Positions 20,430 to 32,215 are shown, counted from the stretch's first letter. The stretch: DNA of 64,000 nucleotides from Symbiodinium natans (GCA_905221605.1 CAJNDS010001224.1:579056-643055), one strand, 5' to 3'. Translations and numbers: made by a program. Notes: a model not told the origin generated them from the sequence alone.

Positions 20430-23290
20430 TCCCTAATTAGAAAAAAACCAATCTTGCTCTTCGCAGATAGATAAGTGCCCTTCTTCCACTTCAGGAAATC
20501 GCCTTTCCCAAATTTTGCTTTTTGAAGCGAATAAGAAAAACAACAGATAAGAAGAGAGGACAGGGAATGACTAGGTAAAGAGAGGGGCTCTTCAATTGTG
20601 CGTTACTTTTCCTTCTTGGGGGATGTCCCTTTTTTTCTCCCTTGAAGATGCAGAAAACTATCAAAAGGAACACCCGTTCCATCGCCCATTTACTCTTCAA
20701 TTCCCTTCCTTATCTCTTATGCTCTTTTCCTTATTCATTGCAAGAGGAGAAGACAGGAAAAGGGCCTCCATTCCCCTCTTGTTCTTCCTTTCTTGTGTTT
20801 TTGTCATATAAAGGGGAACAGGAGAAAGAGAAGGAGAGAGGAGCGATGAAAGGAACACACTTTTAATGGGAAGAGCCAAGAAAAGAATGGAAGAGTGATG
20901 AATAAAGGAGAGGGAGAGACAAAACAAGTTGCAAAGAAGATGGCGCTCTTCTTAATCCATCCCCTCTCCCTTATCTCTCCCTTCCCTTTTTCTTTTCGAA
21001 ATAAGAAAAACTAAGCAGGAAGAATTATGAAAAGGAGAAGGCTTTCTTGTGGTTTACAGCTAAACGGAAGCAGAAGGAGAGAAGGGAAAGAGAAGTGAGA
21101 GAGGAGAGACAACAAGGAGGTCATTTTAATTTTCTGGAAGGGTATTGAAAAGAAGAGAAAAGACAAGAAACAAGGAGACGGATGGCACTGATCTTTATCT
21201 ATCATCTCTCCCTTGCTTGTCTTTCCCTTTTCCCTCTATAATGAAAAAAAAGGCGCCCTCTCTCGTCTTCAGGAACCCGTTCACTTTTTCCGTTTGGGAA
21301 CAAGGAAAAGAACAGAGGCGATAGGGCGAGAGGAAGAATTTGCTGAAGCATGGGGAGGGTCTACGGGCAAGGAGCCAACCCCGCTCACTTGCCCCATCCA
21401 TTGTGAAAAGAACAGGGCCTCCATTCCCCTCTTGTTCTTCCTTTCTTGCGTTTTTGTCATTTCAGGGGAACAGGAGAAGAGAAGGGAAAGAGAAGGAGCG
21501 AGGAGAGATAAAAAGAACACAATTTTAATGGGAAGAGCCAAGAAAAGAATAGAAGAGAGATGAATAAAGGAGAGGGAGAGACAAAACAAGGCGCAAAGAA
21601 GATTGCACTCTTCTTTATCTATCCTCTCTCCCTTATCTCTGCAAGGAATAGAACAGACAGGAAGCAAGGAGACGGAGTGACAAAACTTGTCGCAAAGCTT
21701 TATATATCTCCCTTGTCTCTCCCTAATTAGAAAAAACCAATCTTGCTATTCACAGATAGATAGGCGCCCTTCTTCCTCTTCAGGAAATCGCCTTTCCTTT
21801 ATTTGGCTTTTTGAAGCGAATAAGAAAAACAAGAGATAAGAAGAGAGGACAGGGGATGACTAGGTAAAGAGAGGAGCTCTTCAATTTTCCTCCCTATCTC
21901 TTATGTTACTTTTCCTCCTTGGGGGATGTCCTTTTTTCTCCCTTGAAGATGCAGAAAACTATCAAAAAGAACGCCCGTTCCATCGCCCATATACTCTTCA
22001 ATTCCCTTCCTTATCTCTTATGCTCTTTTCCTTATTCATTGCAAGAGGAGAAGACAGGAAAAGGGCCTCCATTCCCCTCTTGTTCTTCCTTTCTTGTGTT
22101 TTTGTCATATAAAGGGGAACAGGAGAAGAGAAGGGGAAGAGAAGGAGAGAGGAGCGATGAAAAGAAGACAATTTTAAGGGGAAGAGCCAAGAAAAGAATG
22201 GAAGAGAGATGAACAAAGGAGAGGGAGAGACAAAACAAGGCGCAAAGAAGATGGCACTCTTCTTTATCTATCCTCTCTCCCTTATCTCTGCAAGGAATAG
22301 AACAGACAGGAAGCAAGGAGACGGAGTGACAAAACTTGTCGCAAAGCTTTATATATCTCCCTTGTCTCTCCCTAATTAGAAAAAACCAATCATGCTATTC
22401 ACAGATAGATAGGTGCCCTTCTTCCTCTTCAGGGAATCGCCTTTCCCTTATTTGGCTTTTTGAAGCGAATAAGAAAAACAACAGATAAGAAGAGAGGACA
22501 GGGAATGACTAGGTAAAGAGAGGAGCTCTTCAATTTTCCTCCCTATCTCTTATGTTACTTTTCCTTCTGGGGGGATGTCCTTTTTTCTCCCTTGAAGATG
22601 CAGAAAACTATCAAAAAGAACACCCGTTCCATCGCCCATTTACTCTTCAATTCCCTTCCTTATCTCCTATGCTCTTTTCCTTATTCATTGCAACAGGAGA
22701 AGACAGGAAAAGGGCTTCCATTCCCCTCTGTTCTTCCTTTCTTGTGTTTTTTGTCATATAAGGGGGAACAGGAGAAGAGAAGGGAAAGAGAAGGAGAGAT
22801 GAGCGATAAAAAGAACACAATTTTAATGGGAAGAGCCAAGAAAAGAATGGAAGAGAGATGAATAAAGGAGAGGGAGAGACAAAACAAGGAGCAAAGAAGA
22901 TGGCACTCTTCTTTATCTATCCTCTTTCCCTTATCTCTGCAAGGAATAGAACAGACAGGAAGCAAGGAGACGGAGTGACAAAACTTGTCGCAAAGCTTTA
23001 TATATCTCCCTTGTCTCTCCCTAATTAGAAAAAGCCAATCTTGCTATTCACAGATAGGTGCCCTTCTTCCTCTTCAGGGAATCGCCTTTCCCTTATTTTG
23101 CGTTTTGAAGCGACTAAGAAAAACAACAGATAAGAAGAGAGGACAGGGAATGACTAAATAAAAAGAGGAGCTCTTCAATGTCCCTCCCTTTTTCTTATGT
23201 TACTTTTCCTTCTTGGGGGGTCCTTTTTCCCCCTTGAAGATGCAGAAAACGATCAAAAAGGACACCCGTTCCATCGCCCATATATAGGGA
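20430..23290. repeat. 649-bp tandem repeat array
   Basis: The marker GACGGAGTGACAAAACTTGT occurs at 21671, 22320 and 22969, exactly 649 bp apart, giving two full units and a third that breaks off at the hairpin block. A diverged, rearranged unit covers 20430-20980, and 21400-21640 is a partial one. Each unit contains AATCTTGCTATTCACAGATA, a GAGGACAGGGAATGACTA box, a TTCCATCGCCCAT box and the GA-rich module. No protein is conserved: repeated frames are low-complexity. Confidence 0.9.
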
Positions 23291-24485
23291 GACAGAGAAA
23301 TCATGAGCATCAGCTGGGTTTGCTGCACCACTCAAAACTTCTCAAGTGACCTAGGCGCACTCTGCGCCTATCAGAGTACATTACAAGTACATAGGCGCAC
23401 TCTGCGCCTATCAGAGTACATTACAAGTACAAGTGCAAGTACAAGCCTTCGTTTTTGATGTAGAGGGCACGAAAGGTGGAGGAGGGCTGGGGGGGGTGGG
23501 GTAAAAGAATTATATAAAACCACTTATAAGGTTTATACAGTTTATGAAGTGGGCTCTTTTTTTCTCCTTTAACTAATTTTGGGCAACATTTGCCCTTTGG
23601 GCCCAATTTGGCCCCAAAAAAACGGCCCCAAAGGGCCCAACAATGGGAAACGTGCGGCTGGATTTGGCCAAATTTTGCCGGACAGTCTGCGGGCAAAATT
23701 TGGCCAAATCGGGCTGCTCGTCGTACGCGATGAGAAATGCGCGGCTCGATTTGGCCAAATTTTGCCGGGCAGCCTCCGGGCAAAATTTGGCCAAATCGGG
23801 CTGCTCTTCGTAGGCGATGAGAAAGGTGCGGCTCGATTTGGCCAAATTTTGCCGGGCAACTTTTGGGCAAAATTTGGCCAAATCAGGCTCTTCGTACGCG
23901 ATGAGAAAGGCGCGGCTCGATTTGGCCAAATTTTGCCGGGCAGCTTTCGGGCAAAATTTGGCCAAATCGGGCTGCGCTTCGTAGGCGATGAGAAATGCGC
24001 GGCTCGATTTGGCCAAATTTTGCCGAGCAGCTTTCGGGCAGAATTTGGCCAAATCGGGCTGCTCTTCGTAGGCGATGAGAAATGCTCGGCTCGATTTGGC
24101 CAAATTTTGCCGAGCAGCTTTCGGGCAAAATTTGGCCAAATCGGGCTCTTCGTACGCGATGAGAAAGGCGCGGCTCGATTTGGCCAAATTTTGCCGGGCA
24201 GCCTTCGGGCAAAATTTGGCCAAATCGGGCAGCTCTTCGTATGCGATGAGAAATGCGCGGCTCGATTTGGCCAAGTTTTGCCCGGAGCTTCCCCCCCTCC
24301 CAAGAATTTAATAATGATTAATTTAAGTACGACGGGGAGGTTTCGGATTTAAATTATTTAATTCTTAGGGGGCGGGGAGGGTGGTTCCCCCCTCTTTTCG
24401 GATTTAAACTATTTAAACTATATAAGTTATTTACATTATTTGAACTATTTAAATTGTTTAAATTATGTAATTTTTTTAATCAAAG
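22995..24485. repeat. Duplicated block, copy 1 (contains hairpin array)
   Basis: Runs from CTCCCTTGTCTCTCCCTAAT through TTCCATCGCCCATATATAGG, a CACTCTGCGCCTATCAGAGT segment present twice (23357-23440), the hairpin array, and an AT-rich tail (TTTAAACTATATAAGTTATT). The same order recurs at 24486-25690 with a shorter hairpin array. Confidence 0.85.
23655..24290. repeat. 84/87-bp tandem hairpin array, copy 1
   Basis: About seven to eight units. Each has GATTTGGCCAAATTTTGCC, a loop GGGCAGCTTTCG (variants) and the inverted GGCAAAATTTGGCCAAATC, then a spacer GGGCTGCTCTTCGTAGGCGA. Units lose three bases when CTGCTCTTCG becomes CTCTTCG, so frames stay open. The inverted repeat also contains the palindrome TTTGGCCAAA. 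Long open frames on both strands (up to about 257 codons) follow from unit lengths divisible by three and are not evidence of a protein. Confidence 0.9.
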
Positions 24486-25690
24486 CTTTTTATAACTCCC
24501 TTGTCTCTCCCTAATTAGAAAAAACCAATCTTGCTATTCACAGATAGGTGCCCTTCTTCCTCTTCAGGAAATCGCCTTTCCCTTATTTTGCGTTTTGAAG
24601 CGACTAAGAAAAACAACAGATACGAAGAGAGGACAGGGAATGACTAAGTAAAGAGAGGAGCTCTTCAATGTCCCTCCCTTTTTCTTATGTTACTTTTCCT
24701 TCTTGGGGGGTCCTTTTTCTCCATTCAAGATGCAGAAAACGATCAAAAAGGACAACCGTTCCATCGCCCATATATAGGGAGACAGAGAAATCATGAGCAT
24801 CAGCTGGGTTTGCTGCACCACTCAAAACTTCTCAAGTGACCTAGGCACACTCTGCGCCTATCAGAGTACATTACAAGTACAAGTGCAAGTACAAGCCTTC
24901 GTTTTTGAGGTAGAGGGCACGAAAGGTGGAGGAGGGCTGGGGGGGTGGGGTAAAAGAATTATATAAAACTACTTATAAGGTTTATACAGTTTATGAAGTG
25001 GGCTCTTTTTTTCTCCTTTGGCTAATTTTGGGCAACATTTGCCCTTTGGGCCCAATTTGGCCCCAAAAAAACGGCCCCAAAGGGCCCAACAATGGGAAAC
25101 GTGCGGCTGGATTTGGCCAAATTTTGCCGAGCAGCTTTCGGGCAAAATTTGGCCAAATCGGGCTGCTCGTCGTACGCGATGAGAAATGCGCGGCTCGATT
25201 TGGCCAAATTTTGCCGGGCAGCCTCCGGGCAAAAAATTTGGCCAAATCGGGCTGCTCTTCGTAGGCGATGAGAAAGGTGCGGCTCTATTTGGCCAAATTT
25301 TGCCGGGCAACTTTCGGACAAAATTTGGCCAAATCAGGCTCTTCGTACGCGATGAGAAAGGCGCGGCTCGATTTGGCCAAATTTTGCCGGGCAGCCTTCG
25401 GGCAAAATTTGGCCAAATCGGGCAGCTCTTCGTATGCGATGAGAAAGGCGCGGCTCGATTTGGCCAAGTTTTGCCCGGAGCTTCCCCCCCTCCCAAGAAT
25501 TTAATAAAGATTAATTTAAGTACGACGGGGAGGTTTCGGATTGAAATTATGTAAATTATTTAATTCTTAGGGGGCGGGGAGGGTGGTTCCCCCCCCCCCT
25601 TTTCGGATTTAAATTATTTAAACTATATAAGTTATTTACATTATTTGAACTATTTAAATTGTTTAAATTATGCAAATTATTTAATCAAAG
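24486..25690. repeat. Duplicated block, copy 2
   Basis: Repeats copy 1 in order, with only one CACTCTGCGCCTATCAGAGT segment and about four to five hairpin units (25105-25492), ending in the same TTTAAATTATTTAAACTATA tail. A third, truncated start of the block (25690-25760) runs into the 55-bp array. Confidence 0.85.
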
Positions 25691-25761
25691 CTTTACATAT
25701 CTCCCTTGCCTCTCCCTAATTAGAAATACCAATCTTGCTATTCACAGATAGGTGCCCTTCT

Positions 25762-26105
25762 CATGCTTTTTTGTGTTAGCACGGCTCTACTGACACATAT
25801 TCCGCGAGAAATGTGTCATGCTTTTTGTGTTAGCAGAACTCTGGTGACACATATTCCGCGGAAAATGTGTCATGCTTTTTTGTGTTAGCACGGCTCTACT
25901 GACACATATTCCGCGGAAAATGTGTCATGTTTTTTTTTTGTGTTAGCACAGCTCTACTGACACATATTCCGCGGAAAAAATGTCATGTTTATGGTGCTTA
26001 GAGAACTCTGGTGACACATATTCCGCGAAAAATGTGTCATGCTTTTTTGTGGTAGCACGGCTCTACTGACACATATTCAGCGGAAAAATTGTCATGTTTT
26101 TGGTG
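25762..26105. repeat. 55-bp tandem hairpin array
   Basis: Six units starting CATG at 25762, 25817, 25871, 25926, 25984 and 26038. Each ends in GACACATATTCC / GGAAAATGTGTC, an inverted repeat around CCGCGG. The first part (TTTTTTGTGTTAGCACGGCT) varies in T-run length. Confidence 0.9.
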
Positions 26106-26590
26106 AAATTTACGAACACTTACCCCCCGATAAGCAAGACTTGGAACCACTCCGCGTTCTCAGCCTTTAAGAGTTTAAGGGGGTTTCAAATTCAGGGATA
26201 CTTGTATTTGCTCCTTGAAACTTACGAACACTTACCCCCCCGATAAACAAGACTTGGAACCTGCAGACAACAACAAACAGGTCTGTCGCAAAACTTCGAC
26301 CATTGATACATACCCCCTGTAGCGGGGTATGTCGCGCATGTGGGCCGCGGCCCCGTTACAAGCAATTAATATTGGCACGCGGCCAATTTTTTTCTTTCTC
26401 AACTATCTCAAAGGGCGCACTGTCTAGATCGCAAGCATAATTTCATTGTGTCTTGACGCATCATAGTGTACCAAAGTCTCTGCATCATAAGCATTGTTTT
26501 CTTTGAGCTTTAGTACAGTTTTTTGTACTAAGGTCTTTAAGCCGTAAGCACTGTTAACGGGAAAGGGCGAGGAGGATAGCTTGTGATAAC
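26106..26590. other. Unique spacer with a direct repeat
   Basis: A 45-bp segment (TACGAACACTTACCCCCC, AAGACTTGGAACC) occurs at about 26108 and again at about 26221. The remainder is unassigned. A 60-codon minus frame at 26424-26606 has no features. Confidence 0.5.
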
Positions 26591-26832
26591 TATGACAATT
26601 TATCATAATTATGATACCTTATCATAAGTATGATAACTTATGATAACTTATCATAATTATGATAACTGATCATAGTTATGAAAAGTTGCTTATCATATTT
26701 ATCATACTCTGAGATAAAGAACTTAAAGTTATCATAATTATGATAGTTTAGATCGGGAAGTTAAAGTTATCATAATTATGATAACTTATGATGGGGAAGT
26801 TGAAGTCATCATAATTATGATAACTTCAGGTT
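26591..26832. repeat. ATCATAATTATGAT palindrome cluster
   Basis: At least eight copies of TTATCATAATTATGATAA or close variants, in clusters spaced 15-60 bp apart. Each is a perfect or near-perfect palindrome of 14-18 bp. Confidence 0.85.
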
Positions 26833-27008
26833 GGTAGTTTGGAGTGGAGGGGTAGGAGGGGTTAGGTGCGAGCGGTGTGGGTGTAGTAAATTGTGGCAAG
26901 GGGCTTGTTGGGGGTGATGGGGTAGGGGAGCAGGTTGCAAGTGCGACGCGGTGCGTGGGGTGGCGCTCTGCGAAGTGAGGTGGTAAATTAGGGGGAGGGA
27001 GTGGGGGG

Positions 27009-27042
<34 letters not shown>

Positions 27043-27289
27043 GAGGAGGGGTTAAAGCGTAAGCCCCAAGCCCCCCACCCCTCCCCCTCCAGCCCCTCCA
27101 ACCCCTCCAGCCCCTGCAGCCAGCCAGCGCCCCTGCAGCAGCCCCTCCAGCCAGCCCCAGCCCCCTCCACCACAGTCCCCCTGCAGCCCTTTCCAGCCCA
27201 TCCCTTCTCCAGCTCCTCCAGCCCCTCCAGCCTCTCCAGCCCCTCCAGCCCCTCCAGCCCTACCTAAATAATTTAGTTTATGGCTTGGC
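26833..27289. repeat. G-rich tract, poly-G and CCAGCCCCT tandem repeat
   Basis: G-rich plus strand up to a run of about 30 G (27011-27041), then a C-rich CCAGCCCCTCCAGCCCCT repeat (27085-27265). The C-rich part and the following CTACCTAAATAATTTAGTTT are repeated at 36501-36620, so this is the left part of the satellite cassette. Confidence 0.85.
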
Positions 27290-27766
27290 TGAGTCAATTA
27301 AATTAATTTAAACTATTTAAACGATTTAAACGATTTAAACGATTTAAACGATTTAATTGGGTCCAATTAAACCGTTTGAATCCGACGCCTCAATTAAATA
27401 ATTTTATTCGACCGTAGGATTTAAACGATTTAATTGGGCCCAATTAAATCGTTTAAATCGTTTAAATCGTTTAAATCGTTTAAATTAATGTAATTGTGGT
27501 GGGAGGTGAGTACAGACAGGCACAGAGCCAATTAAATTATTTAAATCCGACGCCTCAATTAAATAATTTTATTAGACCGTAGGATTTAAATGATTTAATT
27601 GGTGTATGGCTTGGCTGAGTCCCCCCACAATTAAATTAATTTAAACGATTTAAACGATTTAAAAAAAAAATATAAGTGGTGATGGGACAAGAATGAGAGC
27701 ACGATTAAAAAAAATTAAAAAAGAAAAAAAACAAAAACAAAAAAAAAAAAAAAAATAAAAAAAAAC

Positions 27767-27799
<33 letters not shown>

Positions 27800-29535
27800 T
27801 AAAAGCAAAAAAAAAAAAAAAACGATTTAAAAAAAACGATTTAATTGGGTCCAATTAAATCGTTTAAATCCGACGCCTCAATTAAATAATTTAATTCGAC
27901 CGTAGGATTTAAACGATTTAGTTGGGTCCAATTAAATCGTTTAAATCCGACGCCTCAATTAAATAATTTCATTGGACCGTAGGATTTAAACGATTTAATT
28001 GGGCCCAATTAAACCGTTTAAATCGTTTAAATCGTTTAAATCGTTTAAATTCATTTAATTGTGGTGGGAGGTGAGTACAGACAGGCACAGAGCCAATTAA
28101 ATTATTTAAATCCGACGCCTCAATTAAATAATTTTATTAGACCGTAGGATTTAAATGATTTAATTTGGCTGAGTCCCCCCACAATTAAATTAATTTAAAC
28201 GATTTAAACGATTTAAACGATTTAAACGATTTAATTGGGTCCAATTAAATCGTTTAAATCCGACGCCTCAATTAAATAATTTAATTCGACCGTAGGATTT
28301 AAACGATTTAATTGGGTCCAATTAAATCGTTTAAATCCGACGCCTCAAATAAATAATTTAATTCGACCGTAGGATTTAAACAATTTAATTGGGCCCAATT
28401 AAATCGTTTAAACGTTTTTAAATCGTTTAAATCGTTTAAATTAATTTAATTGTGGTGGGAGGTGAGGTCAGACAGGCACAGAGCAATTAAAATATGTAAA
28501 TCCGACGCCTCATTACATTATTAATTAGACCCGTAAGGCTTTAAATGATTTCTTGGTTTATTGGCTTGGCTGAGGCCCCCGCCCACAATTAAAATAATTT
28601 AACGATTAAAACGATTTTAAACGAGTTAATTGGTCCATTAATCGTTAAATCCGACCCTCAATTAAAGAAGTTATAACGTAGGATTTAAACGATTTAATTG
28701 GGCCCAATTAAATCGTTTAAATCCGACGCCTCAATTAAATAATATAATTGGACCGTAGGATTTAAACGATTTAATTGGCCCCAATTAAATCGTTTTAAAT
28801 CGTTTAAATCGTTTAAATTAATTTAATTGTGGTGGGAGGTGAGTACAGACAGGCACAGAGCCAATTAAATTATTTAAATCCGACGCCTCAATTAAATAAT
28901 TTAATTAGACCGTAGGATTTAAATGATTTAATTGGTTTATGTCTTGGCTGAGTCCCCCCACAATTAAATTAATTTAAACGATTTAAACGATTTAAACGAT
29001 TTAAACGATTTAATTGGGTCCAATTAAATCGTTTAAATCCGACGCCTCAATTAAATAATTTAAATAGACCGTAGGATTTAAACGATTTAATTGGGTCCAA
29101 TTAAATCGTTTAAATCCGACGCCTCAATTAAATAATATAATTCGACCGTAGGATTTAAACAATTTAATTGGGCCCAATTAAATCGTTTAAATCCGACGCC
29201 TCAATTAAATAATTTAATTGGACCGTAGGATTTAAACGATTTAATTGGACCCAATTAAATCGTTTAAATCGTTTAAATCGTTTAAATCGTTTAAATTAAT
29301 TTAATTGTGGTGGGAGGTGAGTATAGACAAGCACAGAGCCAATTAAATTATTTAAATCCGACGCCTTACTTATTCAAAAAAATAGGGCGTAGGATTTAAA
29401 TAATTTAATTAAGCTCTCTCTATTTAAATAGTTTAATTTATTTAAATAAATTAAATTATTTTCTGCTTATTAAAAAAAAGGAATGAGCTAAATAGACCCT
29501 AAAGGCTGCTCTTTCATATATATATATATATTCCC
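27290..29535. repeat. Palindromic AT-rich satellite cassette, copy 1
   Basis: Core unit of about 79 bp: CCGACGCCTCAATTAAATAA, a TTTAATTCGACCGTAGG box, then the palindrome GATTTAAACGATTTAATTGG / CCAATTAAATCGTTTAAATC. Every few units a longer spacer (GTGGTGGGAGGTGAGTACAG ... TGGCTTGGCTGAGTCCCCCC) gives a higher-order repeat. A poly-A rich stretch lies at 27661-27830, and a slightly scrambled unit at 28490-28680. The cassette ends with TACTTATTCAAAAAAATAGG and GGCTGCTCTTTCATATATAT, both also found at the end of copy 2. Confidence 0.95.
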
Positions 29536-29621
29536 TGACAGGGTATATATAGAGTTCGAAACTTACGGTCCACAGCCTAAGCCCTCCTCACCCCTCTTTG
29601 AAGGCTCTATCAGGGACGTGG

Positions 29622-29731
29622 CGGGTTTAGGGTTTAGGGTTTAGGGTTTAGGGTTTAGGGTTTAGGGTTTAGGGTTTAGGGTTTAGGGTTTAGGGGTTAG
29701 GGTGTAGGGTTTAGGGTTTAGGGTTTAGGGC
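29622..29731. repeat. Telomere-type array (TTTAGGG)n
   Basis: About 15 TTTAGGG units with a GGTTAGGGTG variant. Confidence 0.95.
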
Positions 29732-29804
29732 TGAGTCTTGAACCCTTTCTAAACGCCTTCCCAAGCCCCTTAGACCCGAATTAACGAACCCCCCACGTTC
29801 AGAG

Positions 29805-30850
29805 AAAGCTCCACCGGGTTGATGCCACAGGCTTCGAGTATGATCTCCGGGAAGTTGCACAGCGCCCTGGTGGGGGACGAGGGGTCTTCGAACAAAAAGG
29901 TGGTTTCAATTTTCGGGTTCTGAAGAAACGAGGGTTCCTAAGGATCCCTAGGTACCCCCCCCCGAACCCCCCTAGGCTACCCCCATGAACCCCCTCCCTT
30001 AAGAACTCTAGAATTCAGGTGAGGTTCAAGTGTCGAACCTCGTCAGGCTTCTATTTTGAGGGTTGCTTCGTGTCTGTCTGGGGGAAAGGGGGAGTTGTGC
30101 AAGAAACATCATGGAAGCCTTAAACGCACCCAACAGCCCAAACACCATAATAAAAAAAAAACATAACAAGCAGATGCCCAGCGGCGTGAAGCTGTTTGGC
30201 GTCTGGTTGACCTTTTGGCTCCGGCCAAAACAAGGGGGGATGGAAGGTTGACTTGAATCGTGGGGCTCGTAAACCGAAGTCCCCCACTCTATGCAGTACT
30301 CCAGAAAAAGTCTGTTCTTGTGGAGGGGACTCCAAGCCAAACCGCCGCAGGAGTAGAGGTATAAATACACTCGTCGCGAAGACTTCTCTGTAATTCCCCA
30401 GGGCTCCTACACCAGCGAAGCTTAAAGACCCTGAGCCGCTGAACCCTGAAGCCCCCACTCGAAACCCTGGCACCCGCAAAGCTCTCTTCCGAGTGGCATT
30501 CAGCCTCAGGATCTCCCCCGGCGGCGTGGCCCCAGCGGCGGCGCGGATGGTCGTCATCGGAGAGCGAGCTTCCAGGCCTCCCGCATTTTGGTGTTGGGAG
30601 TTCAGGGTTTCGGGTTTCAGGTTACGGGATTAGGGTTACAGGTTTAGGGTTTAGGGTTTAGGGTTTCGGGTTTGGGGTTTACGGTTTGCCCCGGTGGCAC
30701 GTCTGGGGTTCAGGGAGAAGGTTGGGAATCGGGCTGGCCAAAAAAGCTTGGAGGCTGTCAGGGGAAAGACCCGTCCGGCCTGCGGCCGTGCAGTCGAAGG
30801 GCTGATTGAAGCACGGAAGGATGATGACCTGTGAAGCGAGCACATCTTCC
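29805..30850 (-). CDS. Possible multi-exon gene, product unknown
   Basis: Four minus-strand segments have coding-like codon use (mostly C or G at third positions) and uninterrupted frames. About 30850-30735 contains EDVLASQVIILPCFNQPFDC and GRTGLSPDSLQAFLASP. About 30560-30462 contains MTTIRAAAGATPPGEILRLN. About 30372-30230 contains YLYSCGGLAWSPLHKNRLFL. About 29902-29805 contains SSPTRALCNFPEIILEACGI. Order and strand are consistent with one gene, but I could not fix splice sites and recognise no family. The segments are separated by TTTAGGG tracts. Overlapping plus frames exist at 29805-29902. Confidence 0.3.
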
Positions 30851-31509
30851 CCGGGGGGGGTCCAAAAAAGGTTTCAAGCCTAAAGCTCACGGGCACCCAA
30901 AAAGGACCAAGGCGAGCTCATACCCCAACGCCCAGGCACCGTGGTCGTGGTGGTCGTGAAGGGAGGCTCCACCGTGATGCAGTTCAGGCCTCACCGAAGC
31001 GCAACAAGCTTGAGCTGCTGTCATGCATCCCGCACAGGGACGTGTTGGCCAGAATGGACGCCGAACGTGCATCACCTCCTATGCACTACCGCAAGAGGGT
31101 AGATGCAGCCAATCCCTGTAAAAGTACTGAAGGAATGCCCCTGTTTTTGCAACACTGATCACTCGCTGTCAAGAGGTTCAGTCTTATTGTCGTAAAGAAA
31201 AATGATACAACGGTAACCGCATCCGCGAAACTCAGGCTATTAGCCCTTTGCACCCATGAACCCTATACCAACGAGCAAAAAGTCAAGATCCCGGAGGTCG
31301 AACACAGGAAGTTGATTCGCCTCTGTGCCGTCCACCCTAAACCCTAAGCCCTAAACCCTAAACAAAACCCAATGAAAGTCTCCCAGATTTTCGAGACGAA
31401 ACCCTTTGACCTAAACCTCGCGGCCCAAGGGCCATCGTTGGAGATGCCCGTAGAGAAGCTCTCCGACGGGCTCACCAACGTCACTGGGACTTCCTTGGCA
31501 AGTTCGGAG

Positions 31510-31586
31510 AGCGGTTTAGGGTTTAGGGTTTAGGGTTTAGGGTTTAGGGCTTAGGGTTTAGGGTTTAGAGTTCAGGGTTTAGGGAA
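31510..31586. repeat. Telomere-type array (TTTAGGG)n
   Basis: About ten TTTAGGG units with GCTTAGGG, TTTAGAG and TTCAGGG variants. Confidence 0.9.
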
Positions 31587-32109
31587 GCACTTAAACACTT
31601 CAGAATTGATTGGAGTACTATTTGGGGTCTTCAGGATTACTAGTCGTATTCACTTATGGTCCCTTCATTATACGTTAAATTACCCCCCAAAACCCCCTAT
31701 TCTAATCATTCAGGCCCCTTTTTGAGGGGGCAGCGTGGGGCTTTCAGGATTCTGGCTGCCCGGCTCGTGCTGTATCCCCGGCTCGTGCTGTATCAGACGC
31801 AAGCGAGCATTCTCCGAGAGGGCGTTGCTTAGAGCCCCTGGCCGGCCTTCGACTCACTTTGGGGCCCCCCAAAAAACCCTAAACTACCTCCAAACCATGC
31901 TGTCCCAAACTGTTAAAGCCCTCAACCCTTTCTTCCCCCCACCTTCCCCCCCCCCCAACCAAAGTTGGGCAAAAGCTGCGAGGCTGGTCACGTTCACGTC
32001 GTCCTCAGCCAAGTGCAGGGCTCAGCGGTTTCAGAGCACAGCTCTGCAGGGGGCAATGGGGGGCATATGGCACCAAGGGCTTGACGGTTCAGGGCCGAAG
32101 GGCTTACGG

Positions 32110-32215
32110 GGGTTTAAGGGGTCAGAGTTCAGGGTTCAGGGTTCAGGGTTCAGGGTTCAGGGCTCAGGGTTCAGGGTTTAGGGTTGAGGGTTGAGGGTTT
32201 AGGGTTAGGGTTTAG
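32110..32215. repeat. GGGTTCA variant of the telomere-type repeat
   Basis: Six AGGGTTC units pass into AGGGTTGAGGGTTT, another homogenised point variant of TTTAGGG. Confidence 0.85.

Noticed and set aside
19107-22965. Numerous 60-128-codon frames with Arg/Glu/Lys or Ser/Leu/Phe runs
   Set aside because: Low-complexity GA/CT-rich repeats open on both strands; no conserved reading between repeat copies beyond that imposed by DNA identity.
23569-24352. Long open frames (up to about 257 codons) on both strands with 28-29-residue protein repeats
   Set aside because: All frames are open because the hairpin repeat is 84 or 87 bp, a multiple of three, and contains few stop triplets. Composition reflects the DNA palindrome and there is no start context or family.
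25762-26105. Regular palindromic repeats resembling a CRISPR array
   Set aside because: Units are contiguous with no unique spacers and the genome is eukaryotic.
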